Of a stretch of 14,953 nt of DNA, positions 1 to 6,961 are shown piece by piece. Within the stretch, counting starts at the first letter, position 1. The number at the start of each line of letters is the position of its first letter. The notes under the pieces are model-generated. The model searched no databases and was not told the DNA's origin. It was given only the letters and a program-made list of their open reading frames with translations. The translations under genes and the position numbers were made by a program. The DNA comes from Roseiflexaceae bacterium UBA965. Its GTDB lineage: Bacteria; Chloroflexota; Chloroflexia; Chloroflexales; Roseiflexaceae. The stretch is taken from contig DBCF01000178.1 of the NCBI GenBank assembly GCA_002292925.1, positions 1 to 14,953 of the forward strand, read 5' to 3'.

Positions 1-62
1 CTCTGTTTTTTGTCCACTCTTTTTATTTCAAATTTGTTTGAACTATTTTTTCACCAAAAAAT
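1..62. repeat. AT-rich direct repeat, copy 1
   Basis: This is the first of two direct copies 122 bases apart with no indel over most of their length. The first 14 bases (CTCTGTTTTTTGTC) and a 22-base core at 30-51, which includes AAATTTGTTTGAAC, are identical to the second copy. The stretch between them differs, and both copies end in a run of A. The copy starts at base 1, so it may continue outside the window. It lies downstream of the minus-strand M20 gene. I recognise no named element, and it shows no terminal inverted repeats or coding potential. Confidence 0.75.
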
Positions 63-122
63 ATTGCATCCCACCCTGCTTCCCCAATCGGTCCATCATT
101 TCATACCAAGGCTATTCCCCTG

Positions 123-187
123 CTCTGTTTTTTGTCGTACCCAATTATTTTAAATTTGTTTGAACTATTTTTTCCGTCAAAAAAATC
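123..187. repeat. AT-rich direct repeat, copy 2
   Basis: This is the second copy of the repeat at bases 1-62. The opening 14 bases (123-136) and the 22-base core (152-173) match exactly, while the roughly 15 bases between them have diverged and the A-run at the end is slightly longer. The copies are separated by about 60 bases of unrelated C-rich sequence. A short open frame runs across this copy, but it has no ribosome binding site and a composition dictated by the repeat, so I do not call a gene. The rest of bases 1-306 holds only a weak hairpin (233-278) and a 10-base palindrome, ATTGCGCAAT, at 215-224. Confidence 0.75.
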
Positions 188-232
188 ACAGTTCACCCGG
201 TGTTCCCTTATATTATTGCGCAATTTCAGACA

Positions 233-278
233 AACGGGCGTCTATAATTGCCGTGATAAGCAACTACAGACGCTCGTT
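233..278 (-). terminator. Weak candidate terminator hairpin after the M20 gene
   Basis: Arms 233-243 and 268-278 are inverted repeats of 11 bases with one non-Watson-Crick position. That position is a G-U pair in plus-strand RNA but an A-C mismatch in minus-strand RNA. The 24-base loop can form a small inner stem (TTGC with GCAA). It lies about 30 bases beyond the M20 stop codon, where an operon terminator would be expected. Only a short TTTGT follows on the minus strand, so termination is uncertain. Confidence 0.35.
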
Positions 279-306
279 CAATACACCGTTTTAGACCCCA
301 ACCGAT

Positions 307-1431
307 TTATTTCGCAGGCAACAACATCAATATGGTCTGGGTAAATACCTGACAGCAACGTACAATCGAGGGCAAATCAACCCATTCATTGCATTGGTGG
401 AAGTTTGCGCCGGTAGGGCCATGCAACACCGTGGGAATATGGGCCAGTTCGGCAAACAAATTAGCATCACTGACACCCGTTGAATAGTAATATTCGCCGG
501 CGCGGCCGTGCGCCTGCATAAACGCCACTTGCAGTGCCTGTACCAAGGCATGGTCTGCCGCAATTTCAAACGGGGGATAGTAGGGCGGGGGCGTCGTAAG
601 CTCAATGCGTGCGGGTGAATTGAGCCCCGCCACAATCGCATCCATTTGGGCCATAACTTCGGCTTTGTTTTCTCCAGGCACAATTTGACGCGACACCAAC
701 ACTTCAGCCCGCTCAGGGATAGTCACCACATATTGTGCGCTGCCACTCAAAAACGACAAAATCGATTGTGACGAGGGGATGCGCTCATGCTCCCCCAATG
801 GCAAACCATCGACCTGCACTACAAAGCGCGCCGCTTCACTCGCCGCATTAATCCCTTGCCACGGCATAAAGCCATGAGCGGCTTTGCCAATCACATCGGC
901 GCGCACCAATATTTTGCCAGCCGCCCCCAGCTCAATTTCGGGAACCGATTCGCTGACAATACAATAGTCGGCGGCAATGCCTTGCGTCACCAAACTATTT
1001 GCGCCTAGTGAGTACGCTTCTTCGTCAACCACTGAGCTAAAAATCAGCGTCCCACTCCAGGCAGCTCGGTTTTGGGCAAAAGCGCGGGTGACGAGCATGT
1101 TAGCAACCACACCCGATTTCATGTCACAGGCACCCAAGCCATACATGCGGTCGCCATCAATATTGCCTTGCCACGGGTCACAATCCCAGCCTTCAGCGGC
1201 CAGTACCGTGTCGGTATGACCATTGAGCATAAAGGTGGGTCCCGTGCCGTTTTCGATACGTACCACTACATTAGGCGCTTGACTGGTTGGCCAGATTTCG
1301 GCGGTCATACCATGGGCAGTAAACCAATCGGCCACGGCCTGTTGGACGGCGTGTTCTTCACCAGGGTAACTTTTGATGGCCACCAGTTGGCGCAACAATG
1401 TGGTCGCTTCGGTTAAATCATACTGAAACAT
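307..1431 (-). CDS. M20 family metallopeptidase / deacylase (ArgE/DapE-like)
   Basis: This is a predicted cytosolic di-zinc amidohydrolase of the M20 family (acetylornithine deacetylase, succinyl-diaminopimelate desuccinylase and carboxypeptidase relatives). At 374 residues it has the usual length. Visible catalytic features are H72 and D74 in GHTDT, bridging D103 in CDMKSG, the acid pair E137-E138 in VVDEEA, E161 in SES, and a C-terminal ligand H345 in GANFHQCNEW. H186 in KAAHG marks the dimerisation (lid) domain at roughly 170-280. The start has an AAGGA ribosome site a few bases upstream. Its start codon is 3 bases after the stop of the upstream alpha/beta hydrolase, so the two are very likely cotranscribed. 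No gene for arginine or lysine biosynthesis is nearby, so a catabolic or peptide-trimming substrate is as likely as ArgE or DapE activity. The family call is firm and the substrate is unknown. Confidence 0.92.
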   Translation of the reverse strand: MFQYDLTEATTLLRQLVAIKSYPGEEHAVQQAVADWFTAHGMTAEIWPTSQAPNVVVRIENGTGPTFMLNGHTDTVLAAEGWDCDPWQGNIDGDRMYGLGACDMKSGVVANMLVTRAFAQNRAAWSGTLIFSSVVDEEAYSLGANSLVTQGIAADYCIVSESVPEIELGAAGKILVRADVIGKAAHGFMPWQGINAASEAARFVVQVDGLPLGEHERIPSSQSILSFLSGSAQYVVTIPERAEVLVSRQIVPGENKAEVMAQMDAIVAGLNSPARIELTTPPPYYPPFEIAADHALVQALQVAFMQAHGRAGEYYYSTGVSDANLFAELAHIPTVLHGPTGANFHQCNEWVDLPSIVRCCQVFTQTILMLLPAK

Positions 1432-1434
1432 AAA

Positions 1435-2253
1435 TCATCCTTGCTGTCGCTTCAAAAAATCCCGCACCATGGCGGCATACGCCGCTGGTGCTTCACGGCG
1501 GATACAGTGCCCCACATTACGAATCAAGCCAATCTCTACCCACGGCGACAATTGCCGAGCCAACGCGGCTTCTTGTGCCGTCACAATCACCCGACTCGCC
1601 GGATCGCCCACAATCAACAACGTCGGCATCGTCAAGGCGGCAATCATGGTTTGCCACGCCACAAAGCGGTCTGTTTCGTTGAACGGCAAGCGTGCCCCCA
1701 CTTGGAGTTTGGCTTGAGCCCACGGACGCAATTCGACCGCCTGCCACGTGGGGTTATCGTCGGCACCGCGCACGATTAATTGCTCCAGCGACATTGTTTT
1801 CATGTCATCGAGCCACGCATAAAACCCTGCATCATTGGCATCGGCCACATCTGGATCAACCAGTGGATTCAACATCTCTAACGGCGGGTCTTCGAGCACA
1901 ATCGCCCGGATCTGATCGGGGTATGTGGTCGCTGCAGCCAAAGTCGCCATCGCACCCATTGAATGCCCAATCACGATAGGGCGCACCAGTTGCAGCGCAT
2001 CGATCACATTGCGCATGTCGGCGGCCAAGTCGTGCGGGGCATAGTGGGCAGCCGTATGCCCTGACAAACCATGGCCCCGCGCATCATACATCACCACATC
2101 GTAGTGTGCAGTCAGTGGCTCTGCAAAGGCCTGCCAACAGGCTGCGTTGTCGGTGCGCCCATGTGCCAAAATCAGCGGCACGCCCTGACCTGCCCGTTGA
2201 TAATGCAACGCTATCGCACCCGATTGTACATACCCCGATTGCCATGTCGTCAT
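1435..2253 (-). CDS. Alpha/beta-fold hydrolase (paralogue A)
   Basis: This is a predicted serine hydrolase of the alpha/beta-hydrolase fold, 272 residues, with no signal peptide and so probably cytosolic. The oxyanion-hole motif is HG at 31-32. The nucleophile elbow GHSMG (96-100) places Ser98, the likely acid is D217 in VGDPAS, and the catalytic His is H249 in NVGHCIRRE. A cap region spans roughly 125-205. I chose the internal ATG at MTTWQSG because AAAGGAAC lies just upstream of it and because the neighbouring paralogue begins with the same MTTWQS. An in-frame ATG 21 bases further upstream is less likely. It lies 50 bases after paralogue B and 3 bases before the M20 gene. The proline-containing EDPP after strand 6 is shared with paralogue B. 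Esterase, lactonase, C-C hydrolase or epoxide-type activity cannot be told apart from sequence. Confidence 0.9.
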   Translation of the reverse strand: MTTWQSGYVQSGAIALHYQRAGQGVPLILAHGRTDNAACWQAFAEPLTAHYDVVMYDARGHGLSGHTAAHYAPHDLAADMRNVIDALQLVRPIVIGHSMGAMATLAAATTYPDQIRAIVLEDPPLEMLNPLVDPDVADANDAGFYAWLDDMKTMSLEQLIVRGADDNPTWQAVELRPWAQAKLQVGARLPFNETDRFVAWQTMIAALTMPTLLIVGDPASRVIVTAQEAALARQLSPWVEIGLIRNVGHCIRREAPAAYAAMVRDFLKRQQG

Positions 2254-2303
2254 TGCTGTTCCTTTTTTGTGCACTCAACTAGCACCAGCACGCGCCCATT
2301 TAA

Positions 2304-3119
2304 TTAATGGCGGCGCAAAAACTCGTACACCAACGCGCTATATTGCAACGGCGCCTCGCGACGGATGCAATGCCCCACGTTGCGCACCAACGCCACTTCG
2401 ATATGCGCCGATAATGTCCGCGCTTCAGCTGCTGCAGTAGCCGGTACAATCGAACCCTTGCTGGGGTCAGAACCAATCAACAGTGCCGATACCCCGATTT
2501 GCGGGATAAGTTTTTGCCAATGAATCGTCCGCTCCGGCTCGTAATCAACCACATCACTGACAAACCCAAACTGATGCTTGGATTCGGCCCAATGATGAAG
2601 CTCCTCTGCGCGCCAGGTGGGGTTTTCGGCAATACAGCGCAACACCAATTGCTCGTGATTCAGTGCTTTCAGGCTGTCAATCCAACTATCACGCCGTGTT
2701 TTACCGGCCGCGATTTCGGCTGCCGTTGGCACCACATCGGGGAACATCGGCGGGTCTTCCATCACCACGGCCCGCAGTAACTCAGGGAACAGCCCCGCCG
2801 CATGCATTGCCATCTGGGCGCCCATCGAATGCCCCATCACCACCGGTTTAATCAACCCCAATTGGGTGATTAATTCCTTGACGTCATTGGCTTGATCAAT
2901 AGCCCCATTTGATTGGCGCGGTTTGTCTGATTGGCCATGGTTGCGGGCATCGATCAAAATCACCTCATATGCGGCCGTCAATGGCTCCGCAAAGGCCTTC
3001 CAACAATCGCCGTTATCGGAGAATCCATGCGCCAAAATAATCGGTGCGCCATTCCCGGCCCGTTGATAACGAATCTTCACATCTCCCGACATAATCGTCG
3101 CTGATTGCCATGTAGTCAT
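2304..3119 (-). CDS. Alpha/beta-fold hydrolase (paralogue B)
   Basis: This is a second alpha/beta-hydrolase, 271 residues, clearly homologous to the next gene along its whole length. Shared signatures are the MTTWQS N-terminus, YQRAG at 18-22, AFAEPLTA, GHSMGA with Ser98, MEDPP, ENPTW and the C-terminal NVGHCIRREAP with catalytic H250. D218 in GSDPS is the probable acid. The start at MTTWQS has GAGGT about six bases upstream, whereas an upstream in-frame ATG lacks a good site. An 83-base gap separates it from the thioesterase gene upstream, so it could have its own promoter, although I found no convincing -35/-10 pair there. The cap domain (about 125-205) diverges most from paralogue A, as expected if the two copies act on different substrates. 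The fold is sure and the reaction is unknown. Confidence 0.9.
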   Translation of the reverse strand: MTTWQSATIMSGDVKIRYQRAGNGAPIILAHGFSDNGDCWKAFAEPLTAAYEVILIDARNHGQSDKPRQSNGAIDQANDVKELITQLGLIKPVVMGHSMGAQMAMHAAGLFPELLRAVVMEDPPMFPDVVPTAAEIAAGKTRRDSWIDSLKALNHEQLVLRCIAENPTWRAEELHHWAESKHQFGFVSDVVDYEPERTIHWQKLIPQIGVSALLIGSDPSKGSIVPATAAAEARTLSAHIEVALVRNVGHCIRREAPLQYSALVYEFLRRH

Positions 3120-3202
3120 CGTTGACCTCACTCTTTTCATCAAAAAAATTCATCCACACAAATCAGCCAAACACAGACATAGTCTCTTGCATAACCCCTT
3201 AT

Positions 3203-3625
3203 TTATGCAAAAAACTCCGTCGTCAGCCAAGGTTGTAACAACGCTGACAAATCATTAGGCAACACGGTGGGCTTCATCGTCGCCCGGAGCACGACGATAT
3301 GATTGGTCTGCCCCTCTACCAATATCGTGGCATTGGCCGCCAATAGGGCTCGATACCGAAACGCAATTTGGCGGCTTTTGAGGGTAATCAGCTGTGTCTC
3401 AATCACCACTTCATCATCAAAGCGCGCCGGTGAACGATAGCGCACCTGCAGATCAGACAGCACCACCAACAATCCCCGCGCTTCGATGTCGCCGTATGGG
3501 CAGCCGGCAGCCCGCAACAAATTGACCCGCCCCACTTCAAACCACGGCACATAGGCGGCATGGTGCACCACCCCCATGGCGTCGGTTTCGGCATAGCGTA
3601 CCCGCAACGGCGACGTATGCATCAT
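3203..3625 (-). CDS. Acyl-CoA thioesterase, hotdog fold (4HBT/YbgC family)
   Basis: This is a predicted single-domain hotdog thioesterase, 140 residues, the usual length for the YbgC / 4-hydroxybenzoyl-CoA thioesterase family. Such enzymes hydrolyse acyl-CoA or aroyl-CoA thioesters in the cytosol as tetramers. The N-terminal signature is present as VRYAETDAMGVVHHAAY, with catalytic-type D15, H22 and Y25 followed by WFEVGR (E30). The start at base 3625 gives an ATGATGA junction, a four-base overlap with the stop codon of the MBL gene, which implies translational coupling. A longer in-frame start at 3640 would overlap more and is less likely. Small ybgC genes in proteobacteria often sit beside tol-pal. 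That context is absent here, so I give no gene symbol. The substrate is not predictable. Confidence 0.88.
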   Translation of the reverse strand: MMHTSPLRVRYAETDAMGVVHHAAYVPWFEVGRVNLLRAAGCPYGDIEARGLLVVLSDLQVRYRSPARFDDEVVIETQLITLKSRQIAFRYRALLAANATILVEGQTNHIVVLRATMKPTVLPNDLSALLQPWLTTEFFA

Positions 3626-4533
3626 GCTACGGCTCGCCACAACGGGCCATCCGCCCCTAGCTCGACCGTCACCACGCCATCGGTGTGTAAGGCACTCAAA
3701 TAGGCCGAAATTCCCGAGGCAAACACGGCATACTGCGCCATGGCACTCGACGTCACGCCGAGTTCACGTTGCACCGTTGCTACCACGTGTTGCAACGATG
3801 CGCCACTACCACAGGCCGCCGTAACCATCGTTTTGCTGGTTGCAATGGCTTGGTGGTTGATTGCCAGCGTCTCAGCGATGGCATCACGCCCGGTGAGCAC
3901 ACCATGCCCGGGAACCCACTGCGCCACATCGAGTTGCCCCACCTGTGTCAACGACGTGATTTGGGCATTGACGTCATGGGCATAGGGCACACCGTATTTG
4001 GCGAGGACTGCGCCACCAAAAAAACTATCTGCCGCATAACAAATCCCCTCAACCACCACGGCAATTTGGGCCAGACTATGGCCAGGCATTGGGAAGAGGG
4101 CAAATTCCACCGCACCAATCGTCAGCGTTGACTGAGTGGCCTCGATGCGTTCGTGCACAGGTGATGGCGACGCCATCACGAATTTATTACGCAATGGCGC
4201 AATCGGGCTGGCGCCATACGACAAATAACTGGGCTCGAGGTAGGGATCTTCGATAAATGGCGCTTCACGGCGGGGAGCATAGACCCGAAAGTCTTTGATG
4301 TTGCGCACCAGATAATCATTGCCCCCCACATGGTCGGCGTGATGGTGTGTCGAAATCGCCGCCACGAGCTGCAATTTGGCCGCTTCACAGGCCCGCCGCA
4401 ACAAGCGCCCTGCTTCTTTGTCGATACCCGTATCAATCGCCACTGCCGTGCCGTCACCTACCACTACCACCCCAAGGTTATTCGTTCCGGGCAGGTAGGC
4501 AGCCCGATTGGTCAAAAACTGCAATTCACTCAT
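3622..4533 (-). CDS. MBL-fold metallo-hydrolase
   Basis: This is a predicted cytosolic metallo-beta-lactamase-fold hydrolase of 303 residues. The zinc motif is intact as THHHADH at 62-68 (H63, H65, D67, H68). The other ligands are visible as H152 in MPGHS, D169 in YAADS and H210 in VPGHG. A C-terminal helical extension of about 80 residues (215-300) follows the core. The start chosen is MSELQFL, with GGTGG about five bases upstream. It overlaps the end of the DUF309 gene by eight bases, and a longer start would overlap by almost 60. There is no signal peptide and no antibiotic-resistance signature, so this belongs to the large glyoxalase-II/lactonase-like group. Its overlap with the thioesterase on the 3' side suggests the two act on related thioester or ester intermediates, which is inference. 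Confidence 0.9.
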   Translation of the reverse strand: MSELQFLTNRAAYLPGTNNLGVVVVGDGTAVAIDTGIDKEAGRLLRRACEAAKLQLVAAISTHHHADHVGGNDYLVRNIKDFRVYAPRREAPFIEDPYLEPSYLSYGASPIAPLRNKFVMASPSPVHERIEATQSTLTIGAVEFALFPMPGHSLAQIAVVVEGICYAADSFFGGAVLAKYGVPYAHDVNAQITSLTQVGQLDVAQWVPGHGVLTGRDAIAETLAINHQAIATSKTMVTAACGSGASLQHVVATVQRELGVTSSAMAQYAVFASGISAYLSALHTDGVVTVELGADGPLWRAVA

Positions 4534-4891
4534 GCAACCACCGTAATCGTACTGCGGGCAACTGCCGCGCATCGAATGTTTCACTATCTACTGGTGGTAA
4601 ATAGGTTTGCAACAGACGCAGTTGTGCCACCACATCAGCTAAATCAATCCCAGTCGTGCTTGTCGATTCTGCGATTAGTACTTGGGCACGAGCCAACAAC
4701 AACCGTGGTGATGCGGTAAAGCCAAGGTGTAATTGTTTAAGAATACTCGCACATTGCACAAAAGCCTTGTGTTCTGAATCACGGTGAATCAACCATGACT
4801 CTTCAAACAACAACAAGGCATCTAACCATTCATCACGATTAAAACAATTGACTGCATCACGAAAATGAACATCACTTATCGCGTGAGGCAT
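4526..4891 (-). CDS. DUF309 domain protein
   Basis: This is a small predicted helical protein, 121 residues, that resembles the DUF309 family. An N-terminal helical pair carries the pattern F-x(2)-A-x(3)-FN-x(2)-E-x(2)-DA-x(4)-FEE-x-W (residues 10-33). A second helix follows with C47, I50 and L53 facing one side. DUF309 proteins have no established biochemical function that I can name. The family is recognised by this FN...E...FEE.W pattern, and the match here is by eye. The gene overlaps the membrane-protein gene upstream by 20 bases and the MBL gene downstream by eight, so it sits inside a tightly packed operon. The ribosome site is weak (AAGAG), consistent with coupled translation. The C-terminal third is less conserved in appearance. 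Confidence 0.75.
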   Translation of the reverse strand: MPHAISDVHFRDAVNCFNRDEWLDALLLFEESWLIHRDSEHKAFVQCASILKQLHLGFTASPRLLLARAQVLIAESTSTTGIDLADVVAQLRLLQTYLPPVDSETFDARQLPAVRLRWLHE

Positions 4892-5228
4892 TGCGTTGCT
4901 CTTGGGCTTTTTTGAATTCCTCGGCTTGTTGTTGTGCGGCTATTTTGATTTGTACCGCTTCGCCTTTGAGGGCTGCCCGCACCAAAAAGAACCCTGCCAC
5001 CGCCATACACCCAAACGCCACGGCGGCAATAATGGGTTGGACGCTATCTACGGCCAAACCAAACAGTCGAGCAGTGCCATTCACCGCCAGGATTGCTGCC
5101 GCCACCGTGGCCGCCCGCATCGCCCAGGCGCGATTGACTTGCCCATTGCGTTGCGCACTCCGGCTCATGTTCCCCAACAACAACGTGGCCAACACAGACA
5201 CAATAACGGGAAATATTAATGATTGCAT
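4872..5228 (-). CDS. Small membrane protein of unknown function
   Basis: This is a 118-residue predicted inner-membrane protein that I do not recognise. Three hydrophobic segments are visible at about 3-20, 37-58 and 64-84. A charged, glutamine-rich cytoplasmic tail (88-118) contains QQQAEEFKKAQEQ and is likely to form a helix or short coiled coil. The first segment is followed by a basic patch (R23, R27, R33). I chose the start MQSLIFP because GAGGG lies about four bases upstream. A longer frame would begin inside the leader next to the -10 box. It is the first gene of the minus-strand cluster and overlaps the DUF309 gene by 20 bases. No catalytic residues or transport motifs are evident. 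Confidence 0.7.
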   Translation of the reverse strand: MQSLIFPVIVSVLATLLLGNMSRSAQRNGQVNRAWAMRAATVAAAILAVNGTARLFGLAVDSVQPIIAAVAFGCMAVAGFFLVRAALKGEAVQIKIAAQQQAEEFKKAQEQRNASRDK

Positions 5229-5257
5229 AGGTCCCTCTTCTATAACAGATTTCACCT

Positions 5258-5263
5258 ATTATA
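5258..5263 (-). promoter_or_regulatory. Candidate -10 box for the seven-gene minus-strand cluster
   Basis: A perfect TATAAT reads on the minus strand 30 bases upstream of the membrane-protein start, a fitting distance for a short leader with the GAGGG ribosome site. At a 16-18 base spacing, the -35 position falls inside the terminator hairpin of comM and does not resemble TTGACA. The call therefore rests on the -10 box and its position only. Confidence 0.45.
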
Positions 5264-5273
5264 TGCACAAAAC

Positions 5274-5309
5274 AACGACGCTGATATGTTTGCTCATATC
5301 AGCGTCGTT
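5274..5309 (-). terminator. Hairpin terminator after comM
   Basis: A perfect 15-base inverted repeat (arms 5274-5288 and 5295-5309, containing ACGACGCTGATATG) closes a six-base loop. It begins about 20 bases past the comM stop. On the minus strand the stem is followed by GTTTTGTG, a modest U-rich tail typical of intrinsic terminators. The same stem read on the plus strand is followed 11 bases later by six T. It also separates comM from the promoter of the next cluster. Confidence 0.75.
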
Positions 5310-5330
5310 ACGCACGACCATTTTTTAATG

Positions 5331-6836
5331 CTATCCTAATTTTTGGCCACGATACTGCAACGCCTCAGCCACATGTACTGATCGTACTCCTGCATCACCG
5401 GCCAAATCGGCAATCGTACGCGCCACTCTAATCACACGGTAATAAGCCCGTGCAGACAACATCAATTTATCCACCGCGAGCTCCAATAACCGTAGCCCAT
5501 CACTATCGGGTTGGGCGACACGGCGTAGCTCGGCCACGGGCAAATCGGCATTCCCACTCATTTGGCCACGCGCATATTGCGTCTGGCGCGCAGTGATGAC
5601 CCGCGCACGAATCACTGCCGATGACTCACCATAGGCCACACTCAATAAATGCTGCGATTCGACACGAGGCATATCGAGGTGCATATCGATGCGATCGAGA
5701 ATTGGACCACTAATCCGCCGGTTATACCGCTCGATCGCCATCGGCGTACAGGTACAGGCCCGATCACGGTCCCCCCGCCAGCCACACGGGCAGGGATTAC
5801 GTGCCGCCACCAACAAAAAATTCGCCGGCAATACTAACGAACCATGCGCCCGACTAATGGTGATGCTCCGATCTTCGAGAGGCTGACGCAACACTTCGAG
5901 TTTGACGCCAAATTCAGGGAATTCATCGAGAAACAAAATTCCCCGATGCGCCATCGTCACCATACCTGGGCGGATCCGCCCTGCCCCACCCCCTACCAGA
6001 CCTGCTTGCGACGTGGTGTGATGGGGCGCACAAAACGGTCGCAGGCTTGGCATGCGGGTATCACGGGCAAGTAGCCCCGCTACACTTTGTATTTTGGCGA
6101 CCTCGATGGCTTCGGATTCACTCAAGGGTGGCATGATGCCCCACAATGCCCGCGCCATCATGGTTTTGCCGGCGCCAGGTGTACCGGTAAACAAAATATT
6201 ATGGCCACCCGCCGCCACCACTTCGAGCGCCCGCCGGGCATGTTGGTTGCCCCGTACATCAGCGAAATCGACCATGTCAACGCTTGTAGGTGCGCCAGTA
6301 GGGGTCGGTGCAATAGGGCTGAGTTGACACCGGCCCTGCAAATAGTCACACAATTCGCGCAAGTTGCGACACGGCAACACCGTCATCCCTTGGACCAAGG
6401 CTGCTTCGGTGGCATCACTCGCCGGCACCACCACCTGTGTCACACCAGCTTCACGCGCCGCAATCACCATCGGCAATACCCCGTCGGTATGGCGCAGACT
6501 ACCATCAAATCCTAGCTCCCCCAAAAAAACTATCTGTGAAATGTCTGCCTCGACTTGGCCCGTCGCCTGCAAGATTGCCATCGCAATCGGCAAATCATAG
6601 GCCGGCCCCGCCTTGCGCAAATCCGCAGGGGCGAGACTGACCGCCACCCGTCGCATCGGGAAATCGAGTTGCGAATTACGAATGGCGGCCCGCACCCGTT
6701 CGCGACTTTCTTGCACTGCCGTATCAGCCAACCCCACCACCGCAAAATAGGGCAAGCCACCGGCAATATCGACTTCAACCGATACCGGCACACCATCAAG
6801 CCCTTTAATCGCGCAACTCATTACCCGTGCAAGCAT
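5331..6836 (-). CDS. comM: YifB/ComM family Mg-chelatase-like AAA+ ATPase
   Basis: This 501-residue protein is full length for the YifB/ComM family. In naturally transformable bacteria, ComM is a hexameric helicase that promotes branch migration during integration of incoming DNA. An N-terminal Lon-like ChlI domain (about 20-145) opens with SVEVDIAGGLPYF. The AAA+ core has Walker A GTPGAGKT at 218-225 and Walker B ILFLDEF at 300-306. The family's Cys-rich NPCPCG...CTCT (C349, C351, C361, C363) is present, and SGPILDRIDMHLDMP (376-390) precedes the C-terminal Mg_chelatase_C domain. The family-wide N-terminal domain and cysteines separate it from true magnesium chelatase BchI. The start has an excellent AAAGGAGGG site six bases upstream. 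It appears monocistronic, with hairpins on both sides. Many non-competent bacteria also carry the gene, so its presence alone does not prove competence. Confidence 0.95.
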   Translation of the reverse strand: MLARVMSCAIKGLDGVPVSVEVDIAGGLPYFAVVGLADTAVQESRERVRAAIRNSQLDFPMRRVAVSLAPADLRKAGPAYDLPIAMAILQATGQVEADISQIVFLGELGFDGSLRHTDGVLPMVIAAREAGVTQVVVPASDATEAALVQGMTVLPCRNLRELCDYLQGRCQLSPIAPTPTGAPTSVDMVDFADVRGNQHARRALEVVAAGGHNILFTGTPGAGKTMMARALWGIMPPLSESEAIEVAKIQSVAGLLARDTRMPSLRPFCAPHHTTSQAGLVGGGAGRIRPGMVTMAHRGILFLDEFPEFGVKLEVLRQPLEDRSITISRAHGSLVLPANFLLVAARNPCPCGWRGDRDRACTCTPMAIERYNRRISGPILDRIDMHLDMPRVESQHLLSVAYGESSAVIRARVITARQTQYARGQMSGNADLPVAELRRVAQPDSDGLRLLELAVDKLMLSARAYYRVIRVARTIADLAGDAGVRSVHVAEALQYRGQKLG

Positions 6837-6905
6837 AATAATCCCTCCTTTGGCACAAACTATGACGGGGATACCGTTTCATCCATGCCAAAAGGTACGC
6901 AAATT

Positions 6906-6953
6906 TGCACACAAAAAACCGCAACTTAATCACGTCGCGGTTTTTTGTGTGCA
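6906..6953 (-). terminator. Hairpin terminator after the 186-residue gene
   Basis: A perfect 17-base inverted repeat (arms 6906-6922 and 6937-6953) joins an A-tract to a T-tract around a CCGC/GCGG core. The minus-strand copy is a standard intrinsic terminator: a GC core followed by six T. In minus-strand RNA the stem can extend three pairs into the loop, one of them a G-U. It begins nine bases after the stop of the 186-residue gene. Because the element is symmetrical it could also act on plus-strand transcripts. Confidence 0.8.
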
Positions 6954-6961
6954 GTGCACTA

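Noticed and set aside
132..344. A 70-codon plus-strand open frame near the left end
   Set aside because: It starts inside the direct repeat, runs into the 3' end of the M20 gene and has no ribosome binding site or family resemblance.
307..5228. The hydrolase cluster as a new defence or antibiotic-resistance island
   Set aside because: There is no nuclease, helicase, kinase, toxin or phage-related gene. The MBL protein is of the general glyoxalase/lactonase type, not a beta-lactamase, and base composition looks like the surroundings.
5331..6836. Magnesium chelatase subunit for bacteriochlorophyll synthesis
   Set aside because: The Walker domain is chelatase-like, but the N-terminal Lon-like ChlI domain, the Cys quartet and the 501-residue length identify the YifB/ComM family. 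No pigment gene is nearby, so it is not evidence of phototrophy.
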